Below, in pieces: positions 1-6,810 of a DNA stretch of 8,315 nucleotides. Below the pieces are notes generated by a model. It had not been told where the DNA came from and made no database searches. It saw only the letters and a program-made list of their open reading frames with translations. Both the position numbers and the translations under genes were made by a program. Each line of letters opens with the position of its first letter. Position 1 is the first letter of the stretch. The DNA is from Deltaproteobacteria bacterium (GTDB taxonomy: Bacteria > Desulfobacterota_B > Binatia > Binatales > Binataceae): NCBI GenBank assembly GCA_021827465.1, contig JAKAVX010000088.1, positions 1-8,315 of the forward strand. The letters run 5' to 3'.

Positions 1-7
1 ACAGCGA

Positions 8-28
8 AGCCGGTACCGGTTCTTTTTT
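8..28 (+). terminator. Possible intrinsic terminator of an upstream gene
   Basis: A short hairpin (AGCCG, loop GTAC, CGGTT, with one G-T pair) is followed at once by C and six Ts. This is the form of a rho-independent terminator, and it would end a plus-strand gene lying left of the window. The stem is only five pairs and the CCGGTACCGG core is also a plain palindrome, so the call is tentative. Confidence 0.35.
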
Positions 29-124
29 CCTCAGGGAAGGGGTTAGGTTTCTGGGCACCCGAATCAATAAAGGATTTTCGAACTCGGGACTCGATCACGT
101 CCTGTAACCGCAGAGGTTGAACCG

Positions 125-586
125 ATGGCCGACCAGAGCATCGTTGGCAAGACAGGCAAACCCTTCAAAATCCCGATCGAGTGGAGCAAGGTGCGCGAAT
201 TCGCCCGCGCCATCAAGGATCCCAATCCGCTCTACTTCGATCCCGAGCTGGCAAAGAAAGAGTGCGGCGGAATCCCGGTCCCGGTCACGTTTCTGCAGAC
301 CGCCGTGTTCTGGCAGGACGAGCAGTCGAGCCCCGGGATGGGCGGCTTCGACCTTCGCCGTATCCTGCACGGCGAGCAGGAGTTCGAACTGCTCAGGCCG
401 ATCATGGTCGGCGACGTGCTGACCGGAGTCGCGCGGGTCGCGAACCTGTTCGAAAAAGAGGGCGGACGCGGCGGCAAGATGCGCTTTCTCGTGGTGGAAA
501 CCGAGTACGCCAACCAGAAAGGCGAGAAGGCGGCGATCTCGCGTTCGACGCTTATCGAAACCGGGCAGGCGGTCAAGGCCAGCTGA
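125..586 (+). CDS. FAS1-like/MaoC N-type dehydratase subunit (HadA-like)
   Basis: This 153-aa protein has a single hot-dog fold of the FAS1-like dehydratase type (MaoC_dehydrat_N, HadA/HadC-like). Visible hallmarks are DPNPLYFD at residues 32-39, near the start of the central helix, and HGEQEFELLRP followed by VGD at residues 82-97, a strand pattern typical of the family. In known HadAB-type enzymes this subunit lacks the catalytic Asp/His pair and works as a heterodimer with a MaoC-type partner, hydrating or dehydrating (R)-3-hydroxyacyl thioesters. The gene 35 nt downstream encodes exactly such a partner, so I infer one cytoplasmic enzyme made of two subunits. The start is supported by AGAGG at 112-116, eight nt before the ATG. 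The thioester substrate (CoA or ACP) and chain length cannot be read from the sequence; CoA is likelier outside Actinobacteria. Confidence 0.88.
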   Translation: MADQSIVGKTGKPFKIPIEWSKVREFARAIKDPNPLYFDPELAKKECGGIPVPVTFLQTAVFWQDEQSSPGMGGFDLRRILHGEQEFELLRPIMVGDVLTGVARVANLFEKEGGRGGKMRFLVVETEYANQKGEKAAISRSTLIETGQAVKAS

Positions 587-621
587 AACCGCGCGCGGCG
601 ACAGCCGCAGGAGAGATTGCG

Positions 622-1044
622 ATGCCGGCAAAGCTCAAATTCGATCAGGTCAAAGTCGGGGACGAGATTCCAGCGTTCGTGGTTGAAGGTGTCACCCGTC
701 CGGATTTCGTCCGCTACGCGGGCGCTTCCGGAGACTTCGTCCCGCTTCATTACGACCAGACGTTCGTTGAGGCGGCGGGAATTCCGACCGTCTTCGCGCA
801 GGGGATGTTCACTGCGGGACTGCTCTCGAAGGCGCTGACGGATTATGTCGGTGTCGGGCAGGTGCGCAATTTCAAAGTCCGCTTTGCGACCCGGGTATGG
901 CCGGGCGACACGGTTACCTGCCGCGGCAAGGTCACCAACAAGACCGAGAAAGGCGGCGAGAAGATAATCGAAGGCGATCTCGAAGTCCTGAACCAGAAGG
1001 GCGAGGCCGCCATCAAGGGCTCGTTCGCGGCCGCCTGCGCGTGA
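622..1044 (+). CDS. MaoC-family dehydratase, catalytic subunit (HadB-like)
   Basis: This 140-aa single hot-dog protein has the hydratase-2 signature: SGD then PLHYD at residues 36-45, giving the probable catalytic pair D38 and H43, and an AQGMFTAG segment near residues 59-66. Its length matches HadB-like MaoC subunits. The expected reaction is reversible addition of water to trans-2-enoyl thioesters to give (R)-3-hydroxyacyl thioesters, together with the FAS1-like subunit encoded just upstream. The ATG at 622 is preferred over earlier in-frame starts because AGGAGA lies seven nt before it and the family's N-terminus begins there. Two signature positions are unusual: the N of D-x-N-P-x-H is V40, and the His usual in A-H-G-M is Q60. 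The catalytic pair is intact, so it is probably active. The last 32 nt overlap the 3' end of the convergent minus-strand gene, and no terminator separates them. Confidence 0.9.
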   Translation: MPAKLKFDQVKVGDEIPAFVVEGVTRPDFVRYAGASGDFVPLHYDQTFVEAAGIPTVFAQGMFTAGLLSKALTDYVGVGQVRNFKVRFATRVWPGDTVTCRGKVTNKTEKGGEKIIEGDLEVLNQKGEAAIKGSFAAACA

Positions 1045-1663
1045 TTCGCGTCTCCGCGATTCTCGCGTTGAGCCGCTCGACCATCGTGCGAGTATCCCGG
1101 AAGAACTGCCAGAGCTCGCGCGCTTGCAGCTGCTGAATCGTCTCATCCTTGGTGAGTTGGGTAAGCACGTCCTTGTCGTGCAGGTTGTATCTGGCCCTCG
1201 CTCGTGCGATCGACCACTTATCTTTCGGCGCAGTCATACCGTGCTTTTCCCTCAAATACTTTCTTAACCTGTGCAGTTCGGGAAGGTGGGGCTCCTCGGC
1301 TCGCTTGGTTTCCTCACTCCAGATGATTCCCAGGCTTATGGGAAAACCCGGCCCTGGTTCGCCCTGCTGCAAACATGCCCGCGCGTAAGGAAGACCGGAT
1401 TTGGGATTCGCTGGGACGATAGCAATCCCATACCACTTTTCGCCAGGTCCGCTATCGTCATCAGCGAGATTGACCTCCCAGTTACCAAACTGACGGCGCG
1501 ACCTGTGGTTTTCGATGAGCCGCTTTACCGCAGTCCAATACTTCTCTTGGAGATGGGCGCGGACCTCTTCAAAGTGGTCGGAAATTTCGAGGGCAATTGC
1601 GAAATTATCGGGCTTGGAGAGGAACCCCCGATGCGTGCGCTCAACCCGCTTCGTCTTCGCCAT
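1013..1663 (-). CDS. C-terminal half of a split PDDEXK_4-like nuclease, or a partner protein
   Basis: This 216-aa product carries no nuclease motif of its own. Its first part (SKPDNFAIALEISDHFEEV, then LQEKYWTAVKRLIENH, about residues 16-53) resembles the helical region that in full-length PDDEXK_4-type proteins follows the nuclease core. EKWYGIAIVP, around residues 75-84, looks like a beta strand of the C-terminal domain, and the C-terminus is very basic (RRRPR). The ATG lies inside the upstream nuclease frame, a 23-nt overlap with a frame offset of +1, and a purine-rich GGAAGAAG stretch precedes it. Together the two products total 477 aa, close to what I expect for an unsplit member, so this is either a translationally coupled second subunit or the result of a frameshift. 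The stop lies inside the convergent dehydratase gene. The domain assignment is from memory of the family. Confidence 0.6.
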   Translation of the reverse strand: MAKTKRVERTHRGFLSKPDNFAIALEISDHFEEVRAHLQEKYWTAVKRLIENHRSRRQFGNWEVNLADDDSGPGEKWYGIAIVPANPKSGLPYARACLQQGEPGPGFPISLGIIWSEETKRAEEPHLPELHRLRKYLREKHGMTAPKDKWSIARARARYNLHDKDVLTQLTKDETIQQLQARELWQFFRDTRTMVERLNARIAETRITRRRPRTSP

Positions 1664-2426
1664 TTTCTTCTTCCGCTTCCGCCGGCAGCCGGCCCGCCAT
1701 GTCGGCGTACTGTAAGAGTATTGGTCTCAATACTTCCGGAACGCGCTCTGCGCACGAGCGCAACCACTGGGCGATGCCTGCCCTGTTCCTATACCCTAGG
1801 CACGAATACCGGACAGTTCCCGGAACGTGTCCTTTCGGCTTACGACCGCTACGGGTGAGGTAGAGAAGCGCCTTTCGGTGCCTCGCGAAATTGAAATTGC
1901 TCTGTAGCAGTTTCCAGTATCGCTCGAGTTGATCCTCCTGGTCTCCGGCGTAGACCTTGTTCTCGATGATTAGCGCGAAGCCGGCATCGCGCGAGAAGAC
2001 CACGATGTCCGGGCGGCCGAACGCGCTATGGAACTCAGGCTTGACGAATACGAACGCAGTGTCTGGTAAGTCCCGGTCGAGCAATTTTGGAAAATGGTGA
2101 ACGTGTTTGTGGCAGTGGCGCAGGAAGTGATTCAGAAAGAACGCCCCTTGACCGTGTGTCCCGGCCGGGTTCAGAAGATTCGCCAGGAAGCGTGAATGCA
2201 TAGCCTCATCGCTCTGGAGGCGAAGCAGCTCGAACAGATTAAATTCGGGCGCTTCGCGCTGGTCGCGCGCCCTGCGTCCGTCAAGGAATTGCTGGATCCG
2301 GGGACGGAACTGGTCGAGCCGCGACACGAATTCCGAGACGGACTGCGCCCCCGCTAAGCTCTTCGCCGGCTTGTTTTCATCCAGGAAGCGGCGTACCGCG
2401 TCGGGAGGGCCTTCTTGCTTACGCAT
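1641..2426 (-). CDS. PD-(D/E)XK nuclease superfamily protein (PDDEXK_4-like), core domain
   Basis: The 261-aa protein shows a complete PD-(D/E)XK core: an alpha-helical DEAMHSRFLANLLNP segment with E74, the strand GRPDIVVF with D140, and ALIIENKVYAGDQEDQL, supplying the E-x-K pair E155/K157 and the family's GDQ-x-x-QL turn (161-167). LLYLTRSG (188-194) is the next typical strand. This is the pattern of the PDDEXK_4 family, metal-dependent DNA nucleases of largely unknown biological role. The ORF stops soon after QYADMAGRL and an acidic AEAEEENGEDEAG tail, where family members usually run on into a helical C-terminal region; that region appears in the next, overlapping frame. The start ATG has only a weak ribosome site. 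The flanking genes run the other way and the base composition is lower in GC, suggesting an inserted accessory gene. No methyltransferase or helicase is nearby, so a restriction or defence role is only a possibility. Confidence 0.78.
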   Translation of the reverse strand: MRKQEGPPDAVRRFLDENKPAKSLAGAQSVSEFVSRLDQFRPRIQQFLDGRRARDQREAPEFNLFELLRLQSDEAMHSRFLANLLNPAGTHGQGAFFLNHFLRHCHKHVHHFPKLLDRDLPDTAFVFVKPEFHSAFGRPDIVVFSRDAGFALIIENKVYAGDQEDQLERYWKLLQSNFNFARHRKALLYLTRSGRKPKGHVPGTVRYSCLGYRNRAGIAQWLRSCAERVPEVLRPILLQYADMAGRLPAEAEEENGEDEAG

Positions 2427-2801
2427 GGTTTCCGTGTCTTTACCCCGGCCCTCGCGTAATTAAAAGTGTGTCGGCCATAACCGGATTTTACCGCCGAATC
2501 CAATTGCCGAACGGGCCGGCACGCCCGTCCTTGAATCGTAAATCTCCGCGATTGTCTTGGGCCCCTTCGGGGCAGGTACGCTACCGTCTCCGTTCGCATC
2601 TGGGGGCCTGACCGCTCCGGCATCGCTGTTTTGCGCGACCAGCGCGCCAAATCCAGCCCGAAACCTCGAACGATCGGCCCCGCAGTGAGGATTCCTTGAT
2701 CACTCGGCGGGATTGCGCAAAACAATGGTCGGTGAAAGCGTAGAGAAAGCCGCTGGGACGGGCCGTTCAGCTCTCGGTCCCGCGGCAAGGTGTTTTCTGG
2801 G
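2427..2801. other. Gene-free divergent region with two hairpins
   Basis: I see no convincing gene here. The region lies between the divergently transcribed nuclease and GH57 genes and must contain both promoters, but no good -35/-10 pair stands out. Two GC-rich stem-loops are present: ACGGGC/GCCCGT at 2511-2528 with a six-nt loop, and GCCCC-TTC-GGGGC at 2561-2573. Neither is followed by a T-tract, so they are not standard terminators. They could be leader RNA structure, a remnant of an insertion boundary, or incidental. I could not match the stretch to a riboswitch or tRNA. Confidence 0.5.
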
Positions 2802-4256
2802 ATGGCCGAACCGCGTTACGTCATAATTCACGGACACTTTTATCAGCCCCCGCGCGAGAGCCCCTGGACCGGGCTTATCAGCCCCGAACCCGGCGCGCCC
2901 CCGTTTGCCAACTGGAACGAGCGAATCCTGAGCGAATGTTACACGGCGAATGCCCACGCCCACATCATGGAGGGCACGGTCGTTCACGTCCGCAACAACT
3001 ACGAGATGCTCGATTTCGACCTTGGACCGACGCTTGCCTCATGGCTCGAACGCCACGGCAAGGCCGCCTACCGCGCGTTGCGGCGCGGCGACGAACTCAG
3101 CGCCAAGGGTCACGAAGGACGCGGTAACGCGATCGCGCAGGCGTATAGCCATTCGATTTTGCCGCTTCTCTATCCGCACGACCGCGAGTTGCAGGTCGCG
3201 TGGGGACTCGACGACTTCATGTTCCGCTTCGGGCGGCGGCCCGAAGGGATGTGGATGCCGGAATGCGCCGCCGACGAAGACTCGCTGGAAGCGCTCGCGG
3301 CGGCCGGAATCAAGTTCACGATCCTCGGCGACGACCAGGGAATTTTCCGCGGTCCTGGAGCGAAGGATCGCTCGGCGGGACCGTTTCTTTGGAAACGCGG
3401 CGAGCGCACGCTCGCGGTCTTCCGTTTCGATCGCGCTCTTTCCGGTTTGGTTTCCTTTGGCGACGGGCTGGAAGACGGCGACAAGCTTGCCGAGCGGCTC
3501 GCCGAGGCGGCGCTCGAACTCGAACCGGGAGCCGCGCTGCTAATCGCTACCGACGGCGAGACTTTCGGACATCATAAGCGTATCGGCGCCGCCGAGCTTG
3601 CGCGCACGATGACGATGCTTTCGCGGCGCGACGACGTGGTCGTGACCAACTGCTCCGCCTATCTTGCCGCTCATCCGGCGGCCGGGTCGTTCGAGATGAA
3701 CGGTCCGAGTTCGTGGAGCTGTCCGCACGGGATCGAGCGATGGCGTTCGGATTGCGGATGCCGAATCGATCCGGAAACCAGCCAGGGGTGGCGCGCGCCG
3801 TTCTTCGACGCGATGGAGTTGGTCAAGAATCACGCGAACGAGATCTACGAGCGGTTCGCCGCGCCGATGGTCGAAAAGCGAGGCGAGGCGCTCAGGGAAT
3901 CGGTGCGGATGTTCATCGATCCCAACCCCGCCGTGCAGGAGGAGTTTTTCGCCCGGCACAAGGTCACTGACGAGCGCAAGCGCGACCGCCTGATGCGTCT
4001 GTTCGAGATGGTGCGGGCGGGCCAGGCCGCGCTTACGAGCTGCGCCTGGTTCTTTGACGATTTCGGCGGGCTCGAAGGCCGGGTCGCGCTGAGATGGGCG
4101 GCACGCGCGGTCGAACTGGCCGCCGAGTTCGCATCCGGAATCGAGGGCGAGCTTTTGGGCCGCCTGCGCGAAATCCATTCCAATCGCCGCGACATCAGCG
4201 ATGCCGCGACGCTTTACCTGAGTCTCAAGACGCGCGAAGCACGCGGGAGGGTCTAG
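2802..4256 (+). CDS. Glycoside hydrolase family 57 protein with DUF3536 signature (short form)
   Basis: The 484-aa protein opens with IHGHFYQPP (residues 9-17), the GH57 His-containing first motif. GMWMPECA follows, with the candidate nucleophile E154, then ATDGETFGHH with the candidate acid D251. The sequence SSWSCPHGIERWRSDCGC (303-320) is a hallmark of the GH57 subgroup that carries DUF3536. GH57 enzymes act on alpha-glucans (amylase, 4-alpha-glucanotransferase, branching) by a retaining mechanism; this subgroup's substrate is not established to my knowledge. No signal peptide is visible, so it is probably cytoplasmic and may act on glycogen-like polymers. ATG 2802 is preferred to GTG 2790 because AAGGTG lies nine nt before it and the family begins almost at once with the His motif. 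As I recall, relatives are often about 700-800 aa, whereas this one ends shortly after the DUF3536 start. The acs gene begins six nt after its stop. Confidence 0.87.
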   Translation: MAEPRYVIIHGHFYQPPRESPWTGLISPEPGAPPFANWNERILSECYTANAHAHIMEGTVVHVRNNYEMLDFDLGPTLASWLERHGKAAYRALRRGDELSAKGHEGRGNAIAQAYSHSILPLLYPHDRELQVAWGLDDFMFRFGRRPEGMWMPECAADEDSLEALAAAGIKFTILGDDQGIFRGPGAKDRSAGPFLWKRGERTLAVFRFDRALSGLVSFGDGLEDGDKLAERLAEAALELEPGAALLIATDGETFGHHKRIGAAELARTMTMLSRRDDVVVTNCSAYLAAHPAAGSFEMNGPSSWSCPHGIERWRSDCGCRIDPETSQGWRAPFFDAMELVKNHANEIYERFAAPMVEKRGEALRESVRMFIDPNPAVQEEFFARHKVTDERKRDRLMRLFEMVRAGQAALTSCAWFFDDFGGLEGRVALRWAARAVELAAEFASGIEGELLGRLREIHSNRRDISDAATLYLSLKTREARGRV

Positions 4257-4262
4257 CCGCCG

Positions 4263-6221
4263 ATGGCCTCTAATCAAGCCGCCGATATCGAATCGATCCT
4301 TAACGAAGGACGCAAATTTCCCCCCAGCCGCGAATTTTCGGGCCGCGCCTGGATCAAAAGCCCGGCCGAGTACGAGGAACTGTGCCGGCGCGCCGAGCAG
4401 GATCCCGAGGGATTCTGGGCCGAGTGCGCGAAGGATGTCTCCTGGTTCAAGCCCTTCGACAAGGTCCTCGAATGGGAACTGCCGTTTGCAAAATGGTTCG
4501 TCGGCGCCCAGGTCAACGCCGCCTACAACTGCCTCGACCGTCATCTGGCAGGACCGCGCCGCAACAAGGCCGCCTTTATCTGGGAGGGCGAGCCGGGCGA
4601 TTCCCGCGTGCTGACCTACCAGATGCTCGCCGACGAAGTGGGCAGATGCGCCAACGCGCTCAAGAGTCTTGGGGTAAAGGCGGGCGACCGGGTCGCGATC
4701 TACATGCCGATGGTGCCGGAGGCGGCGGTTGCAATGCTTGCGTGCGCGCGGATCGGCGCGATTCATTCGGTGGTCTTCGCGGGTTTTTCAGCCGAGGCGC
4801 TTGCCGAACGTATCAATGACGCCGAGGCGAAACTGGTCATCACGGCCGACGGCGGATGGCGGCGCGGCCAGGTGGTCGAGCTTAAGAGCAACGTCGACGA
4901 CGCGCTCAAGCGTGCGAGAACCGTGACCAAATGCCTCGTGCTGAAGCGGGTCGGAAACAAGGTCGAGATGCATCGCGGGCGCGACGTGTGGTGGGACGAG
5001 CTGATCCCCCAGCAGAGTCCCAACTGCGAGGCGCAGCCGCTCGACTCGGAGCATCCGCTCTACACGCTCTATACCTCGGGCACGACCGGACGGCCCAAGG
5101 GCATCCTGCACACGACCGGCGGCTATCTGGTCCACACGCTCTCCACGATGCGATGGGTCTTCGATCTCAAGGACGACGATATCTACTGGTGCACCGCGGA
5201 TATCGGATGGGTCACCGGCCACAGCTACACGGTTTACGGACCGCTCGCCGCCGGCGCGACCGTTATCATGTACGAAGGTGCGCCGAATTTTCCCGAGAAT
5301 GATCGCTTCTGGCGGATAATCGAGAAGTACCGCGTCAGTATCTTCTACACCGCGCCGACCGCGATCCGGACCTTCATCAAATGGGGCGACTCGTGGGTCA
5401 AGAAGCACGACCTTTCGAGCCTCCGTCTGCTCGGCACGGTCGGCGAGCCGATCAACCCTGAAGCATGGATCTGGTACCACCGCACGATCGGCGGCGAGCG
5501 ATGCCCGATCGTGGATACCTGGTGGCAGACCGAGACCGGTGCAATCATGATAAGCCCGGTGCCCGGCGCGGTGCCGACCAAGCCCGGTTCCGCGACCCGG
5601 CCACTGCCCGGAATCGCCGCCGACGTGGTCACGCGCGAGGGCCAGCCGGTCGGCGCCAACCAGGGCGGTTATCTGGTCGTCAAACGGCCGTGGCCCGGGA
5701 TGCTGCGGACGATTTTTCGCGACCCCGAGCGTTACAAGCAGCAGTACTTCAGCCAGATCGACGGGATGTACTTCACTGGCGACGGCGCGCGCCGCGACGA
5801 GGACGGCTATTTCTGGGTGATGGGCCGGGTTGACGACGTGATCAACGTCTCGGGCCATCGCTTGAGCACGATGGAAGTCGAAAGCGCGCTGGTTTCCCAT
5901 CCAACGGTCGCCGAGGCCGCGGTGGTCGGCCGTCCCGATGATCTGAAGGGGCAGGCAATCATGGCGTTCGTTACGCTGGAAGGTGGGCGAAAGGGCGACG
6001 AGAAGCTCAAGAACGAATTGCGCCAGCATGTCGTAAAGGAAATCGGCGCGCTCGCCCGTCCCGATGAAATCCGCTTCACCGACGCGCTGCCGAAGACTCG
6101 AAGCGGCAAGATAATGCGCCGCTTGCTGAGACAAATTGCCTCGGGCGACGGGACCTTGGGCGACGTTACCACGCTCGAAGATCTGTCGGTTCTGTCGCGG
6201 CTTCGCGAAGACGAGGAATAG
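4263..6221 (+). CDS. acs: Acetyl-CoA synthetase (AMP-forming)
   Basis: This 652-aa protein is full length for Acs. It converts acetate, ATP and CoA to acetyl-CoA, AMP and pyrophosphate by way of acetyl-AMP. Visible motifs are the N-terminal ACAS block ([11 protein letters not shown] and YNCLDRHL), the ATP-binding loop [11 protein letters not shown] (270-280), WWQTETG (420-426) with the tryptophan-rich acetate-pocket region typical of Acs rather than longer-chain ligases, [13 protein letters not shown] in the hinge and C-terminal domain, and [11 protein letters not shown] with the catalytic lysine K616. In other bacteria that lysine is the target of reversible acetylation; no acetyltransferase or deacetylase gene is in the window. 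It lies six nt after the GH57 stop, with GGGAGGG at 4245-4251 as a ribosome site inside the GH57 end, so the two are probably co-transcribed and coupled. A strong terminator follows. It may serve acetate use or supply acetyl-CoA for lipid synthesis. Confidence 0.97.
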   Translation: MASNQAADIESILNEGRKFPPSREFSGRAWIKSPAEYEELCRRAEQDPEGFWAECAKDVSWFKPFDKVLEWELPFAKWFVGAQVNAAYNCLDRHLAGPRRNKAAFIWEGEPGDSRVLTYQMLADEVGRCANALKSLGVKAGDRVAIYMPMVPEAAVAMLACARIGAIHSVVFAGFSAEALAERINDAEAKLVITADGGWRRGQVVELKSNVDDALKRARTVTKCLVLKRVGNKVEMHRGRDVWWDELIPQQSPNCEAQPLDSEHPLYTLYTSGTTGRPKGILHTTGGYLVHTLSTMRWVFDLKDDDIYWCTADIGWVTGHSYTVYGPLAAGATVIMYEGAPNFPENDRFWRIIEKYRVSIFYTAPTAIRTFIKWGDSWVKKHDLSSLRLLGTVGEPINPEAWIWYHRTIGGERCPIVDTWWQTETGAIMISPVPGAVPTKPGSATRPLPGIAADVVTREGQPVGANQGGYLVVKRPWPGMLRTIFRDPERYKQQYFSQIDGMYFTGDGARRDEDGYFWVMGRVDDVINVSGHRLSTMEVESALVSHPTVAEAAVVGRPDDLKGQAIMAFVTLEGGRKGDEKLKNELRQHVVKEIGALARPDEIRFTDALPKTRSGKIMRRLLRQIASGDGTLGDVTTLEDLSVLSRLREDEE

Positions 6222-6242
6222 GCGCGCAAGGCGCGCGAGAAA

Positions 6243-6276
6243 AAGAGAGCGGGCTCACGCCCGCTCTTTTGTTTTT
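6243..6276. terminator. Strong bidirectional intrinsic terminator after acs
   Basis: An 8-bp GC stem, GAGCGGGC at 6247-6254 and GCCCGCTC at 6259-6266 with loop TCAC, is followed by TTTTGTTTTT on the plus strand. It is preceded by AAAAAGA, which becomes a T-tract on the minus strand. Extra A-T and G-T pairs lengthen the stem. It lies 21 nt after the acs stop and should end the GH57-acs transcript. Its symmetry means it would also stop transcription arriving from the right on the minus strand. Confidence 0.93.
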
Positions 6277-6289
6277 GGCTTTCGCGGAT

Positions 6290-6511
6290 TCAGCGCGCCG
6301 GGGTTGGGTTGGCCTGCGTATCTACCGCGTTGTTCGCCTGCGTTCCAGCTATGTAAAAGCGCAAAAGCTCGGTGGTGGCCTCGGGCCCTCTCGCCGCAAG
6401 CGTTCCTTCCTGCCGGAGCATCCGGTGCGGCGCGTGGGAATCGAAGTAACAGGTGTTGGTCGAAACAAATTTGCTGATCACGCTCAGCACGAACCCGGGC
6501 CACGAGGGCAT
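6290..6511 (-). CDS. Possible small hypothetical protein
   Basis: I do not recognise this 73-aa product (MPSWPGFVLSVISKFV... ending ANPTPAR). Three things favour a real gene. Codon third positions in this frame are mostly G or C, about three quarters by my own reading, as in the neighbouring genes. The stop lies 14 nt before a terminator that works in this direction. The reading frame is clean over its whole length. Against it, no good ribosome site precedes the ATG at 6511, and the frame stays open to a TTG at 6673, though codon use there is less gene-like. A second minus frame (6520-6729) ends nine nt upstream, so the pair could be remnants of one frameshifted gene. The first residues are hydrophobic but too short to call a membrane segment. 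No function can be assigned. Confidence 0.38.
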   Translation of the reverse strand: MPSWPGFVLSVISKFVSTNTCYFDSHAPHRMLRQEGTLAARGPEATTELLRFYIAGTQANNAVDTQANPTPAR

Positions 6512-6561
6512 CAGCGTGCTTACGTCCGGAGTTGTCGCGTCGCAATGTCGGAAGCTTCCCT

Positions 6562-6570
6562 TGCTATATT
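6562..6570 (+). promoter_or_regulatory. Candidate extended -10 promoter, plus strand
   Basis: The sequence TGCTATATT matches the extended -10 pattern TG-n-TATAAT with one mismatch. No good -35 box lies 16-18 nt upstream, which extended -10 promoters can tolerate. A start near 6577 would give a leader of about 335 nt before rimP, carrying the hairpins described downstream. It is the most promoter-like site between acs and rimP, but single AT-rich matches arise by chance. Confidence 0.3.
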
Positions 6571-6810
6571 CCCGTGCTCGGGCGTGAAATCGGTGGCCGT
6601 CTCTTCCAGGGCAGATTGAGGAGGTCGGAAGGAGGACTGATTCCTTGATAGCCGATCGAAATCGACGAACCAAGGATCGGGGGGGTCGGATGCAGCTCGC
6701 GAAGCCGCCTTTGGGCCAATCATTTGCAAGGGGTGCGCAATAAGATGGATTGTTTTTTCACGGCTGACCGGCTTGCTGAAAAGCCGCGGCCGATGATACG
6801 CTCTGACGGC

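Noticed and set aside
1641..1670. Programmed -1 ribosomal frameshift joining the two nuclease frames
   Set aside because: Moving from the first frame to the second needs +1 (or -2), and no X-XXY-YYZ heptamer in the proper frame was seen. Re-initiation at the internal ATG is simpler.
1271..1858. A 195-aa plus-strand open frame opposite the nuclease genes
   Set aside because: It is antisense to two frames with recognisable protein motifs, has no family features or ribosome site, and is a shadow of the minus-strand coding sequence.
2490..2600. A tRNA or riboswitch suggested by clustered hairpins
   Set aside because: No T-arm GGTTCGAATCC-like block, acceptor pairing or known riboswitch core could be found on either strand.
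3540..4766. A 408-aa minus-strand open frame across the GH57-acs junction
   Set aside because: It lies opposite two well-supported genes. Long antisense frames are common in GC-rich DNA, and its sequence shows no recognisable domain.
4788..6134. A 448-aa minus-strand open frame inside acs
   Set aside because: It is the antisense shadow of acs, whose own motifs are unambiguous.
2690..6649. The 11-base word GATTCCTTGAT in both large intergenic regions (2690 and 6639)
   Set aside because: A window of this size is expected to contain several repeated 11-mers by chance, and the flanking bases do not align at a constant spacing.
6717..6758. CAATC/GATTG stem with inner TTGC/GCAA pairs followed by six Ts, as an intrinsic terminator
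   Set aside because: The stem is AT-rich, interrupted and weak. I keep it only as a component of the leader region, not as a terminator call.
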